From Pomphorhynchus laevis (taxonomy: Eukaryota > Acanthocephala > Palaeacanthocephala > Echinorhynchida > Pomphorhynchidae): a DNA stretch of 64,000 nt. The notes under the pieces are model-generated. The model did not search any database, had not been told where the DNA came from, and saw nothing but the letters and a program-made list of their open reading frames with translations. Both the position numbers and the translations under genes were made by a program. The stretch lies in assembly GCA_012934845.2 (NCBI GenBank), contig WNNJ02001171.1:62001-126000 (forward strand). The letters are read 5' to 3'. Shown here piece by piece: positions 46,349-55,841 of this stretch. Numbering within the stretch: position 1 is the stretch's first letter; every line of letters begins with the position of its first letter.

Positions 46349-49171
46349 TTAGTTTTTAAAATAAGGAAATGCAACACGAAACATTGCTTGATCCATTCGT
46401 AGTCTTCTTTTAAAAGCACTAAGTAAACTGCATCCAACGGTTTCTGCATCAAGGTTGTTCCACAGCTCAACAATTCTTCTATCAAATTGCATCGCGCCCA
46501 ATTTCTGTACTCTGTTTCTTCGAATAGTTAAAGAATGACCGCGAAGAACATTTGAACAACGTAGTTGAACCCTACTCCGAAGAGGGTGATGAGGACGTTG
46601 GAATAAATGCCAAACAAGGCACATATCCATGTACCGACGGGTCCATGTGACGGTCTCAAGTCCTAATGATCTCAGTCTGTCTTCATAAGGCAGCGACGCC
46701 AACGTTGGTGCTAGCTTTGTTGCCCTGCGAAGTACCCTCTCTGATTTCTTATGTTCATGCACAGTACGTGGGTATACAACCGGAGCTGCATATAAAAGTC
46801 TACTCAATACATGTGCTAAAATCAGAGGCCGAAGAGCAGTCGGATTAACGCGAACAAACGCGCGTCGAATCATACCTATCATTTTATTGGAGTTGGCACA
46901 AGCTTGATCAGTGTGCTTTTTGGTTGATAAATTAGAGGTAACCCATACTCCTAAATCTTTGTAACTATCGACACTTTCCACAATACAGTCCTTATATGTG
47001 TAACAAGCTGATGTTAGTTGCTTGCGAGCATTACCAATAATACGCATGTGTTTGCATTTCGAAACATTTATCACAAGCTTGTTTAACGCCGCCCACAACT
47101 CCAAATTATCTATGTCAGTTTGCAAATTATCAACATCCTCACATGAATGAATGGGCCGCCATATTTTTAAGTCATCTGCATACAAACATGATCGAGAGCG
47201 AATGCACCCAGGCAAATCGTTAACATAAATGCTGAATAAAAGCGGACCCAAAACTGAACCTTGAGGTACTCCAATATGACATTCTCTAGACACAGACAAT
47301 GACCAATCGACAAGTACTCGAAAGCAACGATCACGAAGAAATTCTCTAATCCAATCAACTATTATGTTTGGGAGTCCAGTATTGACAAGTTTCTGAAGAA
47401 GTAGACCATGATCTACTCTATCAAAAGCTTTAGAAAAGTCGAAGAATATAATGTCTGTATCGATATAATGTGTCTTATTCGCTGTCCAATCAAGATGAGC
47501 ATCAAGCAAATTTGAAACAGTTGAATAACCCTCCCGAAATCCGTGCTGATTAGGGACTAAAATTTTTCCTACACGAAAAAACTCAACCATGTAGCGATGC
47601 ACAAACCTCTCCAACACTCTACAGCAAATGCAGGTAATGCTCACCGGCCTATAATTCTCGACGGAAGAGCGATCTCCCTTCTTGAAGTAGGGAAGAACAA
47701 TTGACTGCTTCCACACATTAGGAAGAGATCTTTCCAAGATTGACTGGCGAAAAATTGCACAGAGAGGAACGCAAATTGAGCCTGCTAATCTGCGCAGATA
47801 AACAGAAGGTAGTAAGTCACAACCTCTTGAATTATTTGCTTTTAGACGGCGTAATTCGGAATAGACTTTAGCTGGCGTTATCAAATTGTCAAGGTCCAAC
47901 TCAAGACACGTGTCAGAGTAAGTGTTTAGCACACGAGATTCCATACAAAAAGTTTGATGTTCATTTGCGGGCTCTACTGAAGTGCAATAGTGTGCCGCAA
48001 ACTCTTCAGCTAGGTCATTCGCAGAAATGTCATAGAAGTAGTGACAAATCGAAGAATCAACAGCTCCCCTGCTTGATAGGTACTGAAAAAGGACCTTTAA
48101 ATCGTATTTACACTTGTTAGCTAATGCATTCTCAAATGCACACCGCTTCTTTCTCTTCAATGAATTGAATAAATTTCTTGCCTGTTTAAAAACATCATAA
48201 CTACACTCCCCAACTTTGTAGCGATTGAAGATCAAATTACGAGTCCTCAATGCTGAACGTAACTCAGAATCGAACCAGGGAGAATCTTTTCGACGTGTCC
48301 TGCTTCTAAGTGGAGAGAATAAAATAAGCAGCGACTCTAAGGTTCTCTGAAAGTAATTCCACGCGCCGTGTACTCCAACAACAGCGGGATCTGGCCAGGT
48401 AGCTGTTGAAAGTATTGACTTAATTGCACCTGTGTTGGTTTTGAAAGCATTAACCACTTGATTTTCACGCGGACCTCGAGTATCTTCTTGAAACCTTAAC
48501 CTAATGATCAATACGCAATGATCAGACATACCGATCGGGGCATCATAACGGATAGCGTTAATAATCTCACTGTTCGAAGATAAACATACATCTAATAGAG
48601 ATCTACTGTCACTAGCAAAACGAGTGTAATTTTGAACATGCTGAGTTAAACCACAATAGATGATACACTCCAGAAGGTCATAGGAAGCATGGTCACAAGT
48701 AGGAAAAGCCGTATACGAATTCCAATCAACCGAAGGCATATTCAAGTCACCAAGTATTAAAACATTGGAGGTACCTTTAGAATAAAGTTCTACTTCCCCA
48801 ATCAGTTTATCTGTGGCGGCCAAGGGTGAACGATATACTACCCCCAGAACAAGCGGAGCGGTATGCATGAATTTTACCCGACACCACAAACTTTCGACTT
48901 TATTAGAAGAAGAAGTGCTAAGAATAGTTACTTTCACATCGTTGCTCACATAAAGAATAACACCTCCACCTCTTCCACTTTTACGATCACTGCGGAAAAC
49001 CAGATAACCAGGGATGGAGACTTCATTATCAATAATATCACTATATAGCCATGATTCTGTGATAGCGAGTAATTTAGGACGAATTAACTGAACTCTATAT
49101 CTCAGTTCATCTATCTTCGATATAAGACTGCGAACATTACCATGGAGTATTTCACAATGCCCCAACATACC
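46349..49171 (-). CDS. C4 ORF2: AP endonuclease and reverse transcriptase (about 940 aa)
   Basis: The frame is open from 49315, but its first ATG is at 49171, 57 bases after the ORF1 stop; the endonuclease begins right after it (EILHGNVRSLISKIDELRYR), so I place the start there. Endonuclease residues: TESWLYSDI, SGRGGGVILYVS, LGDLNMPSVDWNSY, GMSDHCVLI. The reverse transcriptase has SVENYRPVSITCICCRVLER, NQHGFREGYSTVSNLLDAHL, DIIFFDFSKAFDRVDHGLLL, GVPQGSVLGPLLFSIYVNDL and LYADDLKIWRPIHS, with intact ADD. The C-terminus ends with RRIVELWNNLDAETV and a basic helix. The length fits CR1-group ORF2. It nicks target DNA and copies the LINE RNA. Confidence 0.92.
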   Translation of the reverse strand, partial: GMLGHCEILHGNVRSLISKIDELRYRVQLIRPKLLAITESWLYSDIIDNEVSIPGYLVFRSDRKSGRGGGVILYVSNDVKVTILSTSSSNKVESLWCRVKFMHTAPLVLGVVYRSPLAATDKLIGEVELYSKGTSNVLILGDLNMPSVDWNSYTAFPTCDHASYDLLECIIYCGLTQHVQNYTRFASDSRSLLDVCLSSNSEIINAIRYDAPIGMSDHCVLIIRLRFQEDTRGPRENQVVNAFKTNTGAIKSILSTATWPDPAVVGVHGAWNYFQRTLESLLILFSPLRSRTRRKDSPWFDSELRSALRTRNLIFNRYKVGECSYDVFKQARNLFNSLKRKKRCAFENALANKCKYDLKVLFQYLSSRGAVDSSICHYFYDISANDLAEEFAAHYCTSVEPANEHQTFCMESRVLNTYSDTCLELDLDNLITPAKVYSELRRLKANNSRGCDLLPSVYLRRLAGSICVPLCAIFRQSILERSLPNVWKQSIVLPYFKKGDRSSVENYRPVSITCICCRVLERFVHRYMVEFFRVGKILVPNQHGFREGYSTVSNLLDAHLDWTANKTHYIDTDIIFFDFSKAFDRVDHGLLLQKLVNTGLPNIIVDWIREFLRDRCFRVLVDWSLSVSRECHIGVPQGSVLGPLLFSIYVNDLPGCIRSRSCLYADDLKIWRPIHSCEDVDNLQTDIDNLELWAALNKLVINVSKCKHMRIIGNARKQLTSACYTYKDCIVESVDSYKDLGVWVTSNLSTKKHTDQACANSNKMIGMIRRAFVRVNPTALRPLILAHVLSRLLYAAPVVYPRTVHEHKKSERVLRRATKLAPTLASLPYEDRLRSLGLETVTWTRRYMDMCLVWHLFQRPHHPLRSRVQLRCSNVLRGHSLTIRRNRVQKLGAMQFDRRIVELWNNLDAETVGCSLLSAFKRRLRMDQAMFRVAFPYFKN

Positions 49172-49227
49172 TCTGGGAGTATTCCTATCACCCCTTACAC
49201 ATCCAAATAACCCGGACGCTAAACCAT

Positions 49228-50691
49228 TTAGACTCTGATAGGCAGAGTAGACGAGCCCGTTTCGATTACAGAATGCACGCGAGGCGACATGACTAGTGGG
49301 CTCCAACTCAGCCAAGTGCGTCGCTTCACAATCTGAAAATTTTTCACATAGAGATTTGTTTCTCCTTTAGCAACACGAGATGATAGTTCTTTTTTAACCT
49401 TCGATAATTTTTTTCGTTCTGATACATCAAGATCTTTCAGCAGTCGAATATTAGACCCTTTGAGACGGAACGAGTTTCTCAACATTAAGGTAGCATGAAG
49501 TTGGTTATGGAAGACAGCTTTGAGTAGTCGGGGTTTATTATTTAAAGCATTACGCTTACCTAGACGGAAAAGAGCGATAAGTTTAACTTTTTGGACTGTC
49601 TCAATGTCACAGGAGCCAAGTACATGTGCCAGAATAGACCTCAAACTCTGAATGTCGTCATTCAGTCGTGCTTGCGCATTCTCGAAGACAGACTCGGGCA
49701 CATTAGCTAGAATAACTGAGCAACCTCTATTATATATCCGCTTATTTGAGATCACCCTATCGAGACCATCACAGGACACAGCAGATTGTGTATCTGTACA
49801 TGCACGTAAGCTGGGTATTTGAGTATCCGTTTTAACAATATTCCGCAAGCTAGATAAGTCTGTCTGGGTATGTGAATCATGAGACTCTAAAGAACTTGAT
49901 GGTGACATCAAGGTGACGTGTGCGTTGCCCGAGGAAACGCACTGACCATCTTTGTTTGAGATATTACGAAATGTCGCATTGTGAGCATTCGGCATCTTCG
50001 GTGTATCACTTTGTGAAATCGCTTCATCAGACAGAATATATTTCGAGACTTCGTCATACGGTCTTGACACTGAATTTGGAGTTGAATAGGAAGAACGCAA
50101 ATATCCCCGCTTCCAAATACGGGATGCTACAGGTCCATTGCTGCCTACATAAGCTCCAGTTGTCCGAGTTCGGTTGTCAATATGTAAAGAAAGATCGGCA
50201 GAAGGACGATCAACGACAACGCATGTAGTCATATCGTTCGTAGTCTGTGATACTTTAGGGACTGTATTATCAGCAATTTGTTGCAATTTGCGATCGCTTG
50301 TATTCTCATCAAGGGGAATAACGCAGGCAGTCGTATCATCACCAACCCGCGCATCCACAGGAACTACATTTTTAAAAGGATGTTGAGCTTTGGAATAGGA
50401 TATTTTATCGTCCATGAGAACGGTTCGACTTAGAGATTGGTTATGTGCTTCTTCAAATTCGACCAAACGTCTTCTCAAAATATTAAGCTCCTTCACAGCA
50501 CAAAAGCCACATAAATAAGCATCATCGGAATTCTTTTTTAACTTGCTCATACAAATAGTGGTCCAGGTGTCACACAAATCGTTCGAACACTGGACTTGGA
50601 CAGATGTACACTCATCAATTATGCTTGCGTTTAGAGATACGGTGTTTACATTTGACTTCTTAGCTTTAAGCTTCGATGTTTTTCGTGTCAT
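49228..50691 (-). CDS. C4 ORF1 protein (487 aa)
   Basis: The start is MTRKTSKLKAKKSN, a strongly basic N-terminus. Residues about 27-70 hold the family C zinc motif (CSNDLCDTWTTI, YLCGFCAVKEL). A long polar, Ser/Thr-rich middle follows with no known domain. Residues about 345-470 hold NIVKT to LFRLGKR, PRLLKAVF, IRLLKDLDVSERKKLSKVKK and NLYVKNFQIVK, the CTD of CR1-like ORF1 proteins. It is probably the RNA-binding partner of ORF2. The frame is open from an ATG at 50691, and ORF1 and the open ORF2 frame overlap by 88 bases. Confidence 0.9.
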   Translation of the reverse strand: MTRKTSKLKAKKSNVNTVSLNASIIDECTSVQVQCSNDLCDTWTTICMSKLKKNSDDAYLCGFCAVKELNILRRRLVEFEEAHNQSLSRTVLMDDKISYSKAQHPFKNVVPVDARVGDDTTACVIPLDENTSDRKLQQIADNTVPKVSQTTNDMTTCVVVDRPSADLSLHIDNRTRTTGAYVGSNGPVASRIWKRGYLRSSYSTPNSVSRPYDEVSKYILSDEAISQSDTPKMPNAHNATFRNISNKDGQCVSSGNAHVTLMSPSSSLESHDSHTQTDLSSLRNIVKTDTQIPSLRACTDTQSAVSCDGLDRVISNKRIYNRGCSVILANVPESVFENAQARLNDDIQSLRSILAHVLGSCDIETVQKVKLIALFRLGKRNALNNKPRLLKAVFHNQLHATLMLRNSFRLKGSNIRLLKDLDVSERKKLSKVKKELSSRVAKGETNLYVKNFQIVKRRTWLSWSPLVMSPRVHSVIETGSSTLPIRV

Positions 50692-51110
50692 TATGTGTTT
50701 TGTTCCGCTGGCAAGTTGTTTTGTAAATGTATGTTTATATATTGTGTGTTTAAGCTGTTTAAATTTTTTGTTCTAGTTGTTCTTTTTGTTTAAGTTGTTT
50801 AGAAATTATCTTGAACACTTATAACTTTTTCTTGATAATCGTTCTTCTATAATCGTTCTTCTATAATCGTTCTTCTATAATCGTTCTTCTATAATCGTTC
50901 TTTGTAAGTATCTTGAACACTTATAACTTTTTCTTGATAATCGTTCTTCTATAATCGTTCTTCTATAATCGTTCTTCTATAATCGTTCTTCTATAATCGT
51001 TCTTCTATAATCGTTCTTCTATAATCGTTCTTTGTAAGTATCATTTTTCTTGATAATCGTTCTTCTATAATCGTTCTTCTAGTTTGTTTGTAAGAACTTT
51101 AATAACCAAT
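50692..51110 (-). promoter_or_regulatory. C4 5' leader with 14-bp higher-order repeats
   Basis: The unit ataatcgttcttct (plus strand) occurs about 14 times in three blocks (50835-50902, 50937-51032, 51053-51081). The blocks are separated by a spacer tttgtaagtatc, in one case continuing ttgaacacttataac. Directly before ORF1 lies the motif CTTAAACACACAAT (minus strand, 50754-50741), shared with C3. A promoter or enhancer role is inferred from position. Confidence 0.7.
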
Positions 51111-51249
51111 ACTTTTTTTACGTTATACATTATAATACATTATAATATGTATTATTATTGAGTACAAATATTTATTCATAACAATAAATATTAATACTAT
51201 TTATACCATTTAAAAGTAGTATTACCTCTAGTCATACCACTTATAGTTT

Positions 51250-51690
51250 CTGACTGTATTCTATATGCTCATGATATTACAATTTGGCGTGCTATTAAGA
51301 ACGACAATGACGCGCACATCCTACAAATGGGCATACTGAACTTGGGAATACCGTTCTAACGGAAATTCCTTGCTAACTGTTACCAATAAAAAACTATGTT
51401 ATTATCTTACTTTATAATGCAATTGAGTGCTTAAGTCGTCTTGATCATCCTCTGACAACTCTGCGCCTAATTCGAAAGGAATCTACACCCAGAGACCACT
51501 CTTTTTATATCCTGACAAACAGGCACTCCAAATATGTCTGCAGAGGCTTATCAGATAGGGTGCGTACGATATAGAATAGTCTACCTGATCACTTAGTAGC
51601 ATATAAATCGAAAACTACGTTAAAGCGACAAATAAAAGATTTTGTGACTACCTCAACATGACAACTCTAATTTTAATTTATTTCTCATTA
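51250..51690 (+). pseudogene. C5: C-terminal fragment of another CR1-like LINE
   Basis: The frame near 51420-51661 reads RLDHPLTTLRLIRKESTPRD, then CRGLSDRVRTI, a stop, NSLPDHLVAYKSKTTLKRQI and KDFV. The pattern W/x-NSLPxxLxxxxSxxxFKxxL is the usual end of CR1/L2 ORF2 proteins. Only the 3' end survives, between the 5' ends of C4 and C3. Confidence 0.65.
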
Positions 51691-51934
51691 ATTGCGATTT
51701 GTTTAAACTATCTTGATACCCATTAACTACTTACAAACAAACATCATAGAACAAACATTTTAAGAGCTTAAACACACAATAAAATAACATACAAAAAGGA
51801 TATCAACTTAAAAGAACTACTTACTAAAAGAACTACTTACAAATCTTAAACACACAATCGACTTTCCAGCAGTCATCCCGAGATACAAGGGCTCTGACTA
51901 GTGCGCATATCATATTTGTGATTTTTCTTCACAA

Positions 51935-52643
51935 ATGGTAAAAAAAGGTCAAAAAAAACGATACTTATAGGAATGGGCGGACTAAGGCTGATAGCAAACA
52001 TGATGCATCACATATCACTGGTAGCGAAGAGGAATACGGTAGTCTGCAGGTGGCTTGTGATGTTCCCGGCTGCAGTGTTTGGACGACAGTTTCTCTGTTA
52101 ACTTCGTTGCGTAACAGCTACACTATCAAGAAATATATATGTGGATTTTGCTGTGCGTCTAGGTTCATGCAAATGGGATGCGTTAGTGGACAGGCAAATA
52201 TATCACATGTTGGTGTTCACGGTGATGAACACACTATGGAAGTATGTGAATTTGATGTGGATGATTCCGTTCACGAATCGCAGCATTTCAAGGAAATAAC
52301 TAACTTACCCGTTGAACTTGAATCTAGTATCGCATCTTCAAATGTAACCTGTGATAGAACGGTAAGTCCTAGAAACAACGTTCGTATATTGATACCGCGA
52401 TTGTTAAAGGTTGTGGTAGATTCGTCAACTCATGCAAATTATATATTTAGTCGGGCTCATCGTCTCGAAAAAAACTCAATACGTATTTTGAGAGATCTAT
52501 CTTTTGACGATCGTTCAAAACTGAAAAATGCGAGGAACGAGCTTCACAAGCGTTTACTATTAGGCGAGAAAGATCTATGCATTAGAAATTTTCGAGTTGT
52601 TCGTCGAAAGCCATTTGTCCGTTGGAAACCATTAGAACTGTAG
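51935..52643 (+). pseudogene. C3 ORF1, internally deleted, frame change at an A run
   Basis: The ATG at 51935 starts MVKKGQKKR, and the frame shifts at A8 (51951-51958). It then continues RTKADSKHDASHITGSEEEY into the zinc motif (CDVPGCSVWTTV, YICGFCCASRF) and, after a short middle, the CTD (PRLLKVVVDSS, RILRDLSFDDRSKLKNARNE, LCIRNFRVVRR). It is about half the length of C1 and C4 ORF1; the polar middle and the LFRLGK block are missing. ORF2 follows closely. Confidence 0.8.
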
Positions 52644-52663
52644 ATAGATCGGTATCCTCTAGC

Positions 52664-55528
52664 ATGTGTGGATCTTTGATTACCGTACTAGCAACAGCTA
52701 GTCCATGTCGAGATGTTTCGTCTTCCATGAAAATTGCATTTACAAATGCACGTAGCGCAGTTAATAAGTTGGATGAGATTAGGTATTGGATACGTTGTCA
52801 TGATGTCAATGTCTTTGGAGTTTGTGAAAGTTGGTTTCATCCTGACATATCTGATGATATGGTTCACATACCTGAATTCGCTCTTTATAGATCTGATCGA
52901 GCCCATGGACGCGGTGGTGGAGTTGCCTTCTATGTGCATGTGAGTTTGATTGTTAGTTCAGCCGTAAAATTCATTGATGATTCATGCTCTGCCGAGGCTC
53001 TACAGTTGAGTATTACGCAATCTGGGAGTGCTATTATTACTTTATGTATAGTATATCGTGCTCCGGGCGCAATATCGTTCGCTCTTATTGATTTCCTTAA
53101 GAATATACCCAAGTGCCATAAATTTTTTATCTTTGGCGATTTTAACATGCATTCATACAATTCCGCCCTCTCCAGTATTGCGACTTATGATAAATATACT
53201 ATGTCGTTATGTAATTTATTGTATGATGAAATGTTGCTTATTCAACATGTTCATTTTGATACTCGTTTCTCCGCAGAATCATCCTCGAAGATTGACCTGC
53301 TGTTTACTAGACTTGAATATGATATTTCTTCAATTGACAAAGAACCTCCAATTAGTTCAAGCGATCATGTGGTGGTCAAGTTTCTGATTCCTACTAATTC
53401 GACCGGATCAGACAGTGTAGAGATTGTTGAGAAGCGAGTACGGAAAGTTATCCCAGATAATGAGATAATTGAATATGCTAAAAGGATTTCTTTTGTAAGT
53501 AATGATGGTGATGTGGAGAGCATGTGGCAGTCTATCAAAAGTGGGGTAATTCAAGTCCTAGACGAATTTGCTCCCATGCGTGTATTTTCCAAGCGTAAGA
53601 GGTCTGATAAACCTCCGTGGTTTGATAGCGAACTAAAGCGTTGTATAAGGTTGAGAAATAAGGCGTGGAGTCTCTGTAGTAAGAGTGATGCTTTATATAG
53701 TGAGTACAAACTAATACGCAATAAATGCAATCGCTTAAAATCAAAAAAGAGATACTTGTACGAGAATGATGTTGCTATGTCTTTAGGACACACACCCAAG
53801 CGATTTTGGAATTATGTTTGTCGATCAAGAGTATCTAATTCTAGTGTCCGACGCATTCATATCGGAAACGAATTAGTTGAAGACCCTATGAAAATTTCTG
53901 AGGCGTTCGCTGATGTGTTTGCACTATCGTTAAATAGGGATGATGCTTATAAAGTCAATATTTGTAATGGTTCATCAATCTGTCAGAGTCCATATATAAT
54001 TATCACGATGGAGGAAGTTGAGATAGAGCTATCAAGGTTAGCTAAATGCGTGTCAGCTGGTCCTGACGATATCCCCACTTATATCCTTAAGCTCTTGAAA
54101 TGTATCCTGTCATATCCGCTTTCCAAATTATTTAACGTTTCTCTCAATACGTCGATAATTCCAAATGATTGGAAATCGGCGATTGTGGTACCACTTCCGA
54201 AAACGAAAAATGCTTGCGATGTTAGTGATTTTAGGCCCATAAGTTTAACATCTACTGTAAGTAAGGTACTTGAGAGAATTGTTCACAAAAGATTAATAAA
54301 TGTATTGGGTTCAATAAACTATTTGAGCGACTCTCAACACGGTTTTCGGCATGGCCGCTCATGTCTAACGAATACTTTATGTGCTCGTGAACAATGGGCT
54401 GACGCAATTTCATGTGGATTGGTTGTCGATGTCGTCTATTTGGATTTCTCCAAGGCATTTGATCGCGTTCCACATGCTGAATTAATAAGTATTCTCGAAT
54501 CTATTGGTGTAGATTACTATCTGACTCGTTGGATTGAGAACTTCTTGAGTGGTCGACAATTTTGTGTAAGAGTAGGTAATGCTTTTTCATCTAAACGCAG
54601 TGTTATACGTGGTGTACCTCAAGGAACGGTTCTCGGGCCATTATTATTTTGCATTTTTATCAACGAGTTGTTGAGATCGCTTAATGTACCACACTTAGCC
54701 TATGCTGACGATTTGAAGTTATGGAATGTGATCTCGACTGAACGAGACTGTTTGTCATTGCAGCGTGACCTGGATTTAGTGTATGAATGGAGTCTTACTA
54801 CAGGAGTATCATTAAACCTGGAAAAGTGTAAGAATATGAGATTGGGTCGTGGACGCAAAGGATGTCATACCTACTTCATTGGTGTAAAAGAACTTGAGAT
54901 AGTTTCGACTCATCGTGATCTTGGTATTTTGATCGATTCATCTTTAAAGACACGACATCATTACAACATTCAATTAGGCAAAGCTAGAAAAATGATGCAC
55001 ACTATCAAAAATTGCTTTCTGAAAATAAATCCATCGTCGTTCAGGGTGCTGTTTAACTCGTTATTGAGACCAATACTTGAGTATTGCTCTCCATCTTGCT
55101 TCCCATGTACACGGACTGAACTGAATGCTGTCGATGGAGTTCTTCGCCGTATTACCCGTTTATGTCCAGACTGTAAGTATTTACCTTATCGTGAGAGACT
55201 TAAAGTGATTGGCATATTTGACATGAAGGTGAGGTTAATGTTTATCGACTTGGTTGCAACGTGGAAATTATTGCACAAATTTGATGGATATCCTCGAAAT
55301 ATTATGGTGTGTCGTAATAATAGATCCAGGCGACATCATTCTATGACAATTTTTAAACAGCATACTGGGAAACTATCGCCTGTCACAAGATTGTCAAGAC
55401 GTGTAGTTAACGTGTGGAATAGTCTTCCTGAATACGTTGTTGCCTCCACAACGCTGACTTTATTTAAGAAGCGATTGCGAATATGTCTGGAACAGATCGA
55501 TAATATGGAGAAGCTATCGTATCCCTGA
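52664..55528 (+). CDS. C3 ORF2: AP endonuclease and reverse transcriptase (954 aa)
   Basis: The frame is open from 52622; the first ATG is at 52664, 21 bases after the ORF1 stop. Endonuclease: MKIAFTNARSAVNKLDEIRY, VCESWFHPDI, GRGGGVAFYV, FIFGDFNMHS, SSSDHVVVKF. Reverse transcriptase: NACDVSDFRPISLTSTVSKV, SQHGFRHGRSCLTN, VVYLDFSKAFDRVPHAEL, GVPQGTVLGPLLFCIFIN and LAYADDLKLWN, with intact ADD. The C-terminus has LSRRVVNVWNSLPEYVV and ends EKLSYP. All domains are complete and no stop is seen, although its ORF1 is damaged. Confidence 0.92.
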   Translation: MCGSLITVLATASPCRDVSSSMKIAFTNARSAVNKLDEIRYWIRCHDVNVFGVCESWFHPDISDDMVHIPEFALYRSDRAHGRGGGVAFYVHVSLIVSSAVKFIDDSCSAEALQLSITQSGSAIITLCIVYRAPGAISFALIDFLKNIPKCHKFFIFGDFNMHSYNSALSSIATYDKYTMSLCNLLYDEMLLIQHVHFDTRFSAESSSKIDLLFTRLEYDISSIDKEPPISSSDHVVVKFLIPTNSTGSDSVEIVEKRVRKVIPDNEIIEYAKRISFVSNDGDVESMWQSIKSGVIQVLDEFAPMRVFSKRKRSDKPPWFDSELKRCIRLRNKAWSLCSKSDALYSEYKLIRNKCNRLKSKKRYLYENDVAMSLGHTPKRFWNYVCRSRVSNSSVRRIHIGNELVEDPMKISEAFADVFALSLNRDDAYKVNICNGSSICQSPYIIITMEEVEIELSRLAKCVSAGPDDIPTYILKLLKCILSYPLSKLFNVSLNTSIIPNDWKSAIVVPLPKTKNACDVSDFRPISLTSTVSKVLERIVHKRLINVLGSINYLSDSQHGFRHGRSCLTNTLCAREQWADAISCGLVVDVVYLDFSKAFDRVPHAELISILESIGVDYYLTRWIENFLSGRQFCVRVGNAFSSKRSVIRGVPQGTVLGPLLFCIFINELLRSLNVPHLAYADDLKLWNVISTERDCLSLQRDLDLVYEWSLTTGVSLNLEKCKNMRLGRGRKGCHTYFIGVKELEIVSTHRDLGILIDSSLKTRHHYNIQLGKARKMMHTIKNCFLKINPSSFRVLFNSLLRPILEYCSPSCFPCTRTELNAVDGVLRRITRLCPDCKYLPYRERLKVIGIFDMKVRLMFIDLVATWKLLHKFDGYPRNIMVCRNNRSRRHHSMTIFKQHTGKLSPVTRLSRRVVNVWNSLPEYVVASTTLTLFKKRLRICLEQIDNMEKLSYP

Positions 55529-55664
55529 TTTTCTTAACTCTATCAATTCTACATTTTGTTTAATTTTTATTTTATTTTTTCGTGAGCAGACTGAACAGCC
55601 ATATAGGCTTTGTCTTGTATGTTATAATAATAATAAATTATTATTATGAAAAAATGACCTAAAA

Positions 55665-55841
55665 AATTGAGAGATTAATATATTCAACTAACAACTTGCA
55701 GACTAACGACTTGAGAAGTTTAGTTTAAACATTCTTGATAACTAACTACTTACAATCAAAAAAGAAAGAGTATCGCAACAAGATTATATCTGATAACTAC
55801 ACTTAAATACGCAATCGCCTGCGAACCCAATCTCGATCAGA
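55665..55841 (+). promoter_or_regulatory. Leader-like sequence before element R
   Basis: It shares short motifs with the C3 leader: agtttaaac, ttcttgata, aactacttacaa (55745) and acttaaatacgcaatcg (55801) against cttaaacacacaatcg in C3. It stands directly before the first ATG of R (55842). Either R uses the same kind of leader, or a LINE leader was captured. Confidence 0.45.

Larger units (their letters stand above)
46270..51110 (-). mobile_element. CR1-like LINE C4, full length, both ORFs open
   Basis: The order on the minus strand is: reiterated 5' leader (51110-50692), ORF1 (50691-49228), ORF2 (to 46349), then a 3' UTR with a GAGC...GCTC pairing and a tail of tataataataat near 46275. It is a different family from C1 and C3 but has the same architecture. 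No stop or frame change was seen in either ORF, so it may be a recently active copy. Confidence 0.9.
51700..55640 (+). mobile_element. CR1-like LINE C3, full-length layout, ORF1 shortened
   Basis: The 5' leader 51700-51934 has duplicated motifs (aaaagaactacttac twice, CTTAAACACACAAT at 51767 and 51845). ORF1 is internally deleted, ORF2 is open, and the 3' UTR has hairpin AGCC-ATATA-GGCT at 55597-55609 followed by taataataaatt. It belongs to the same clade as C1 and C4, but is a separate family. Confidence 0.9.

Noticed and set aside
49920-50776. Plus-strand open frames over C4 ORF1
   Set aside because: They are opposite-strand shadows of the 487-codon ORF1.
50826-51082. CRISPR-like array
   Set aside because: The 14-bp units are directly adjacent without unique spacers, and the DNA is eukaryotic; it is the leader repeat of LINE C4.
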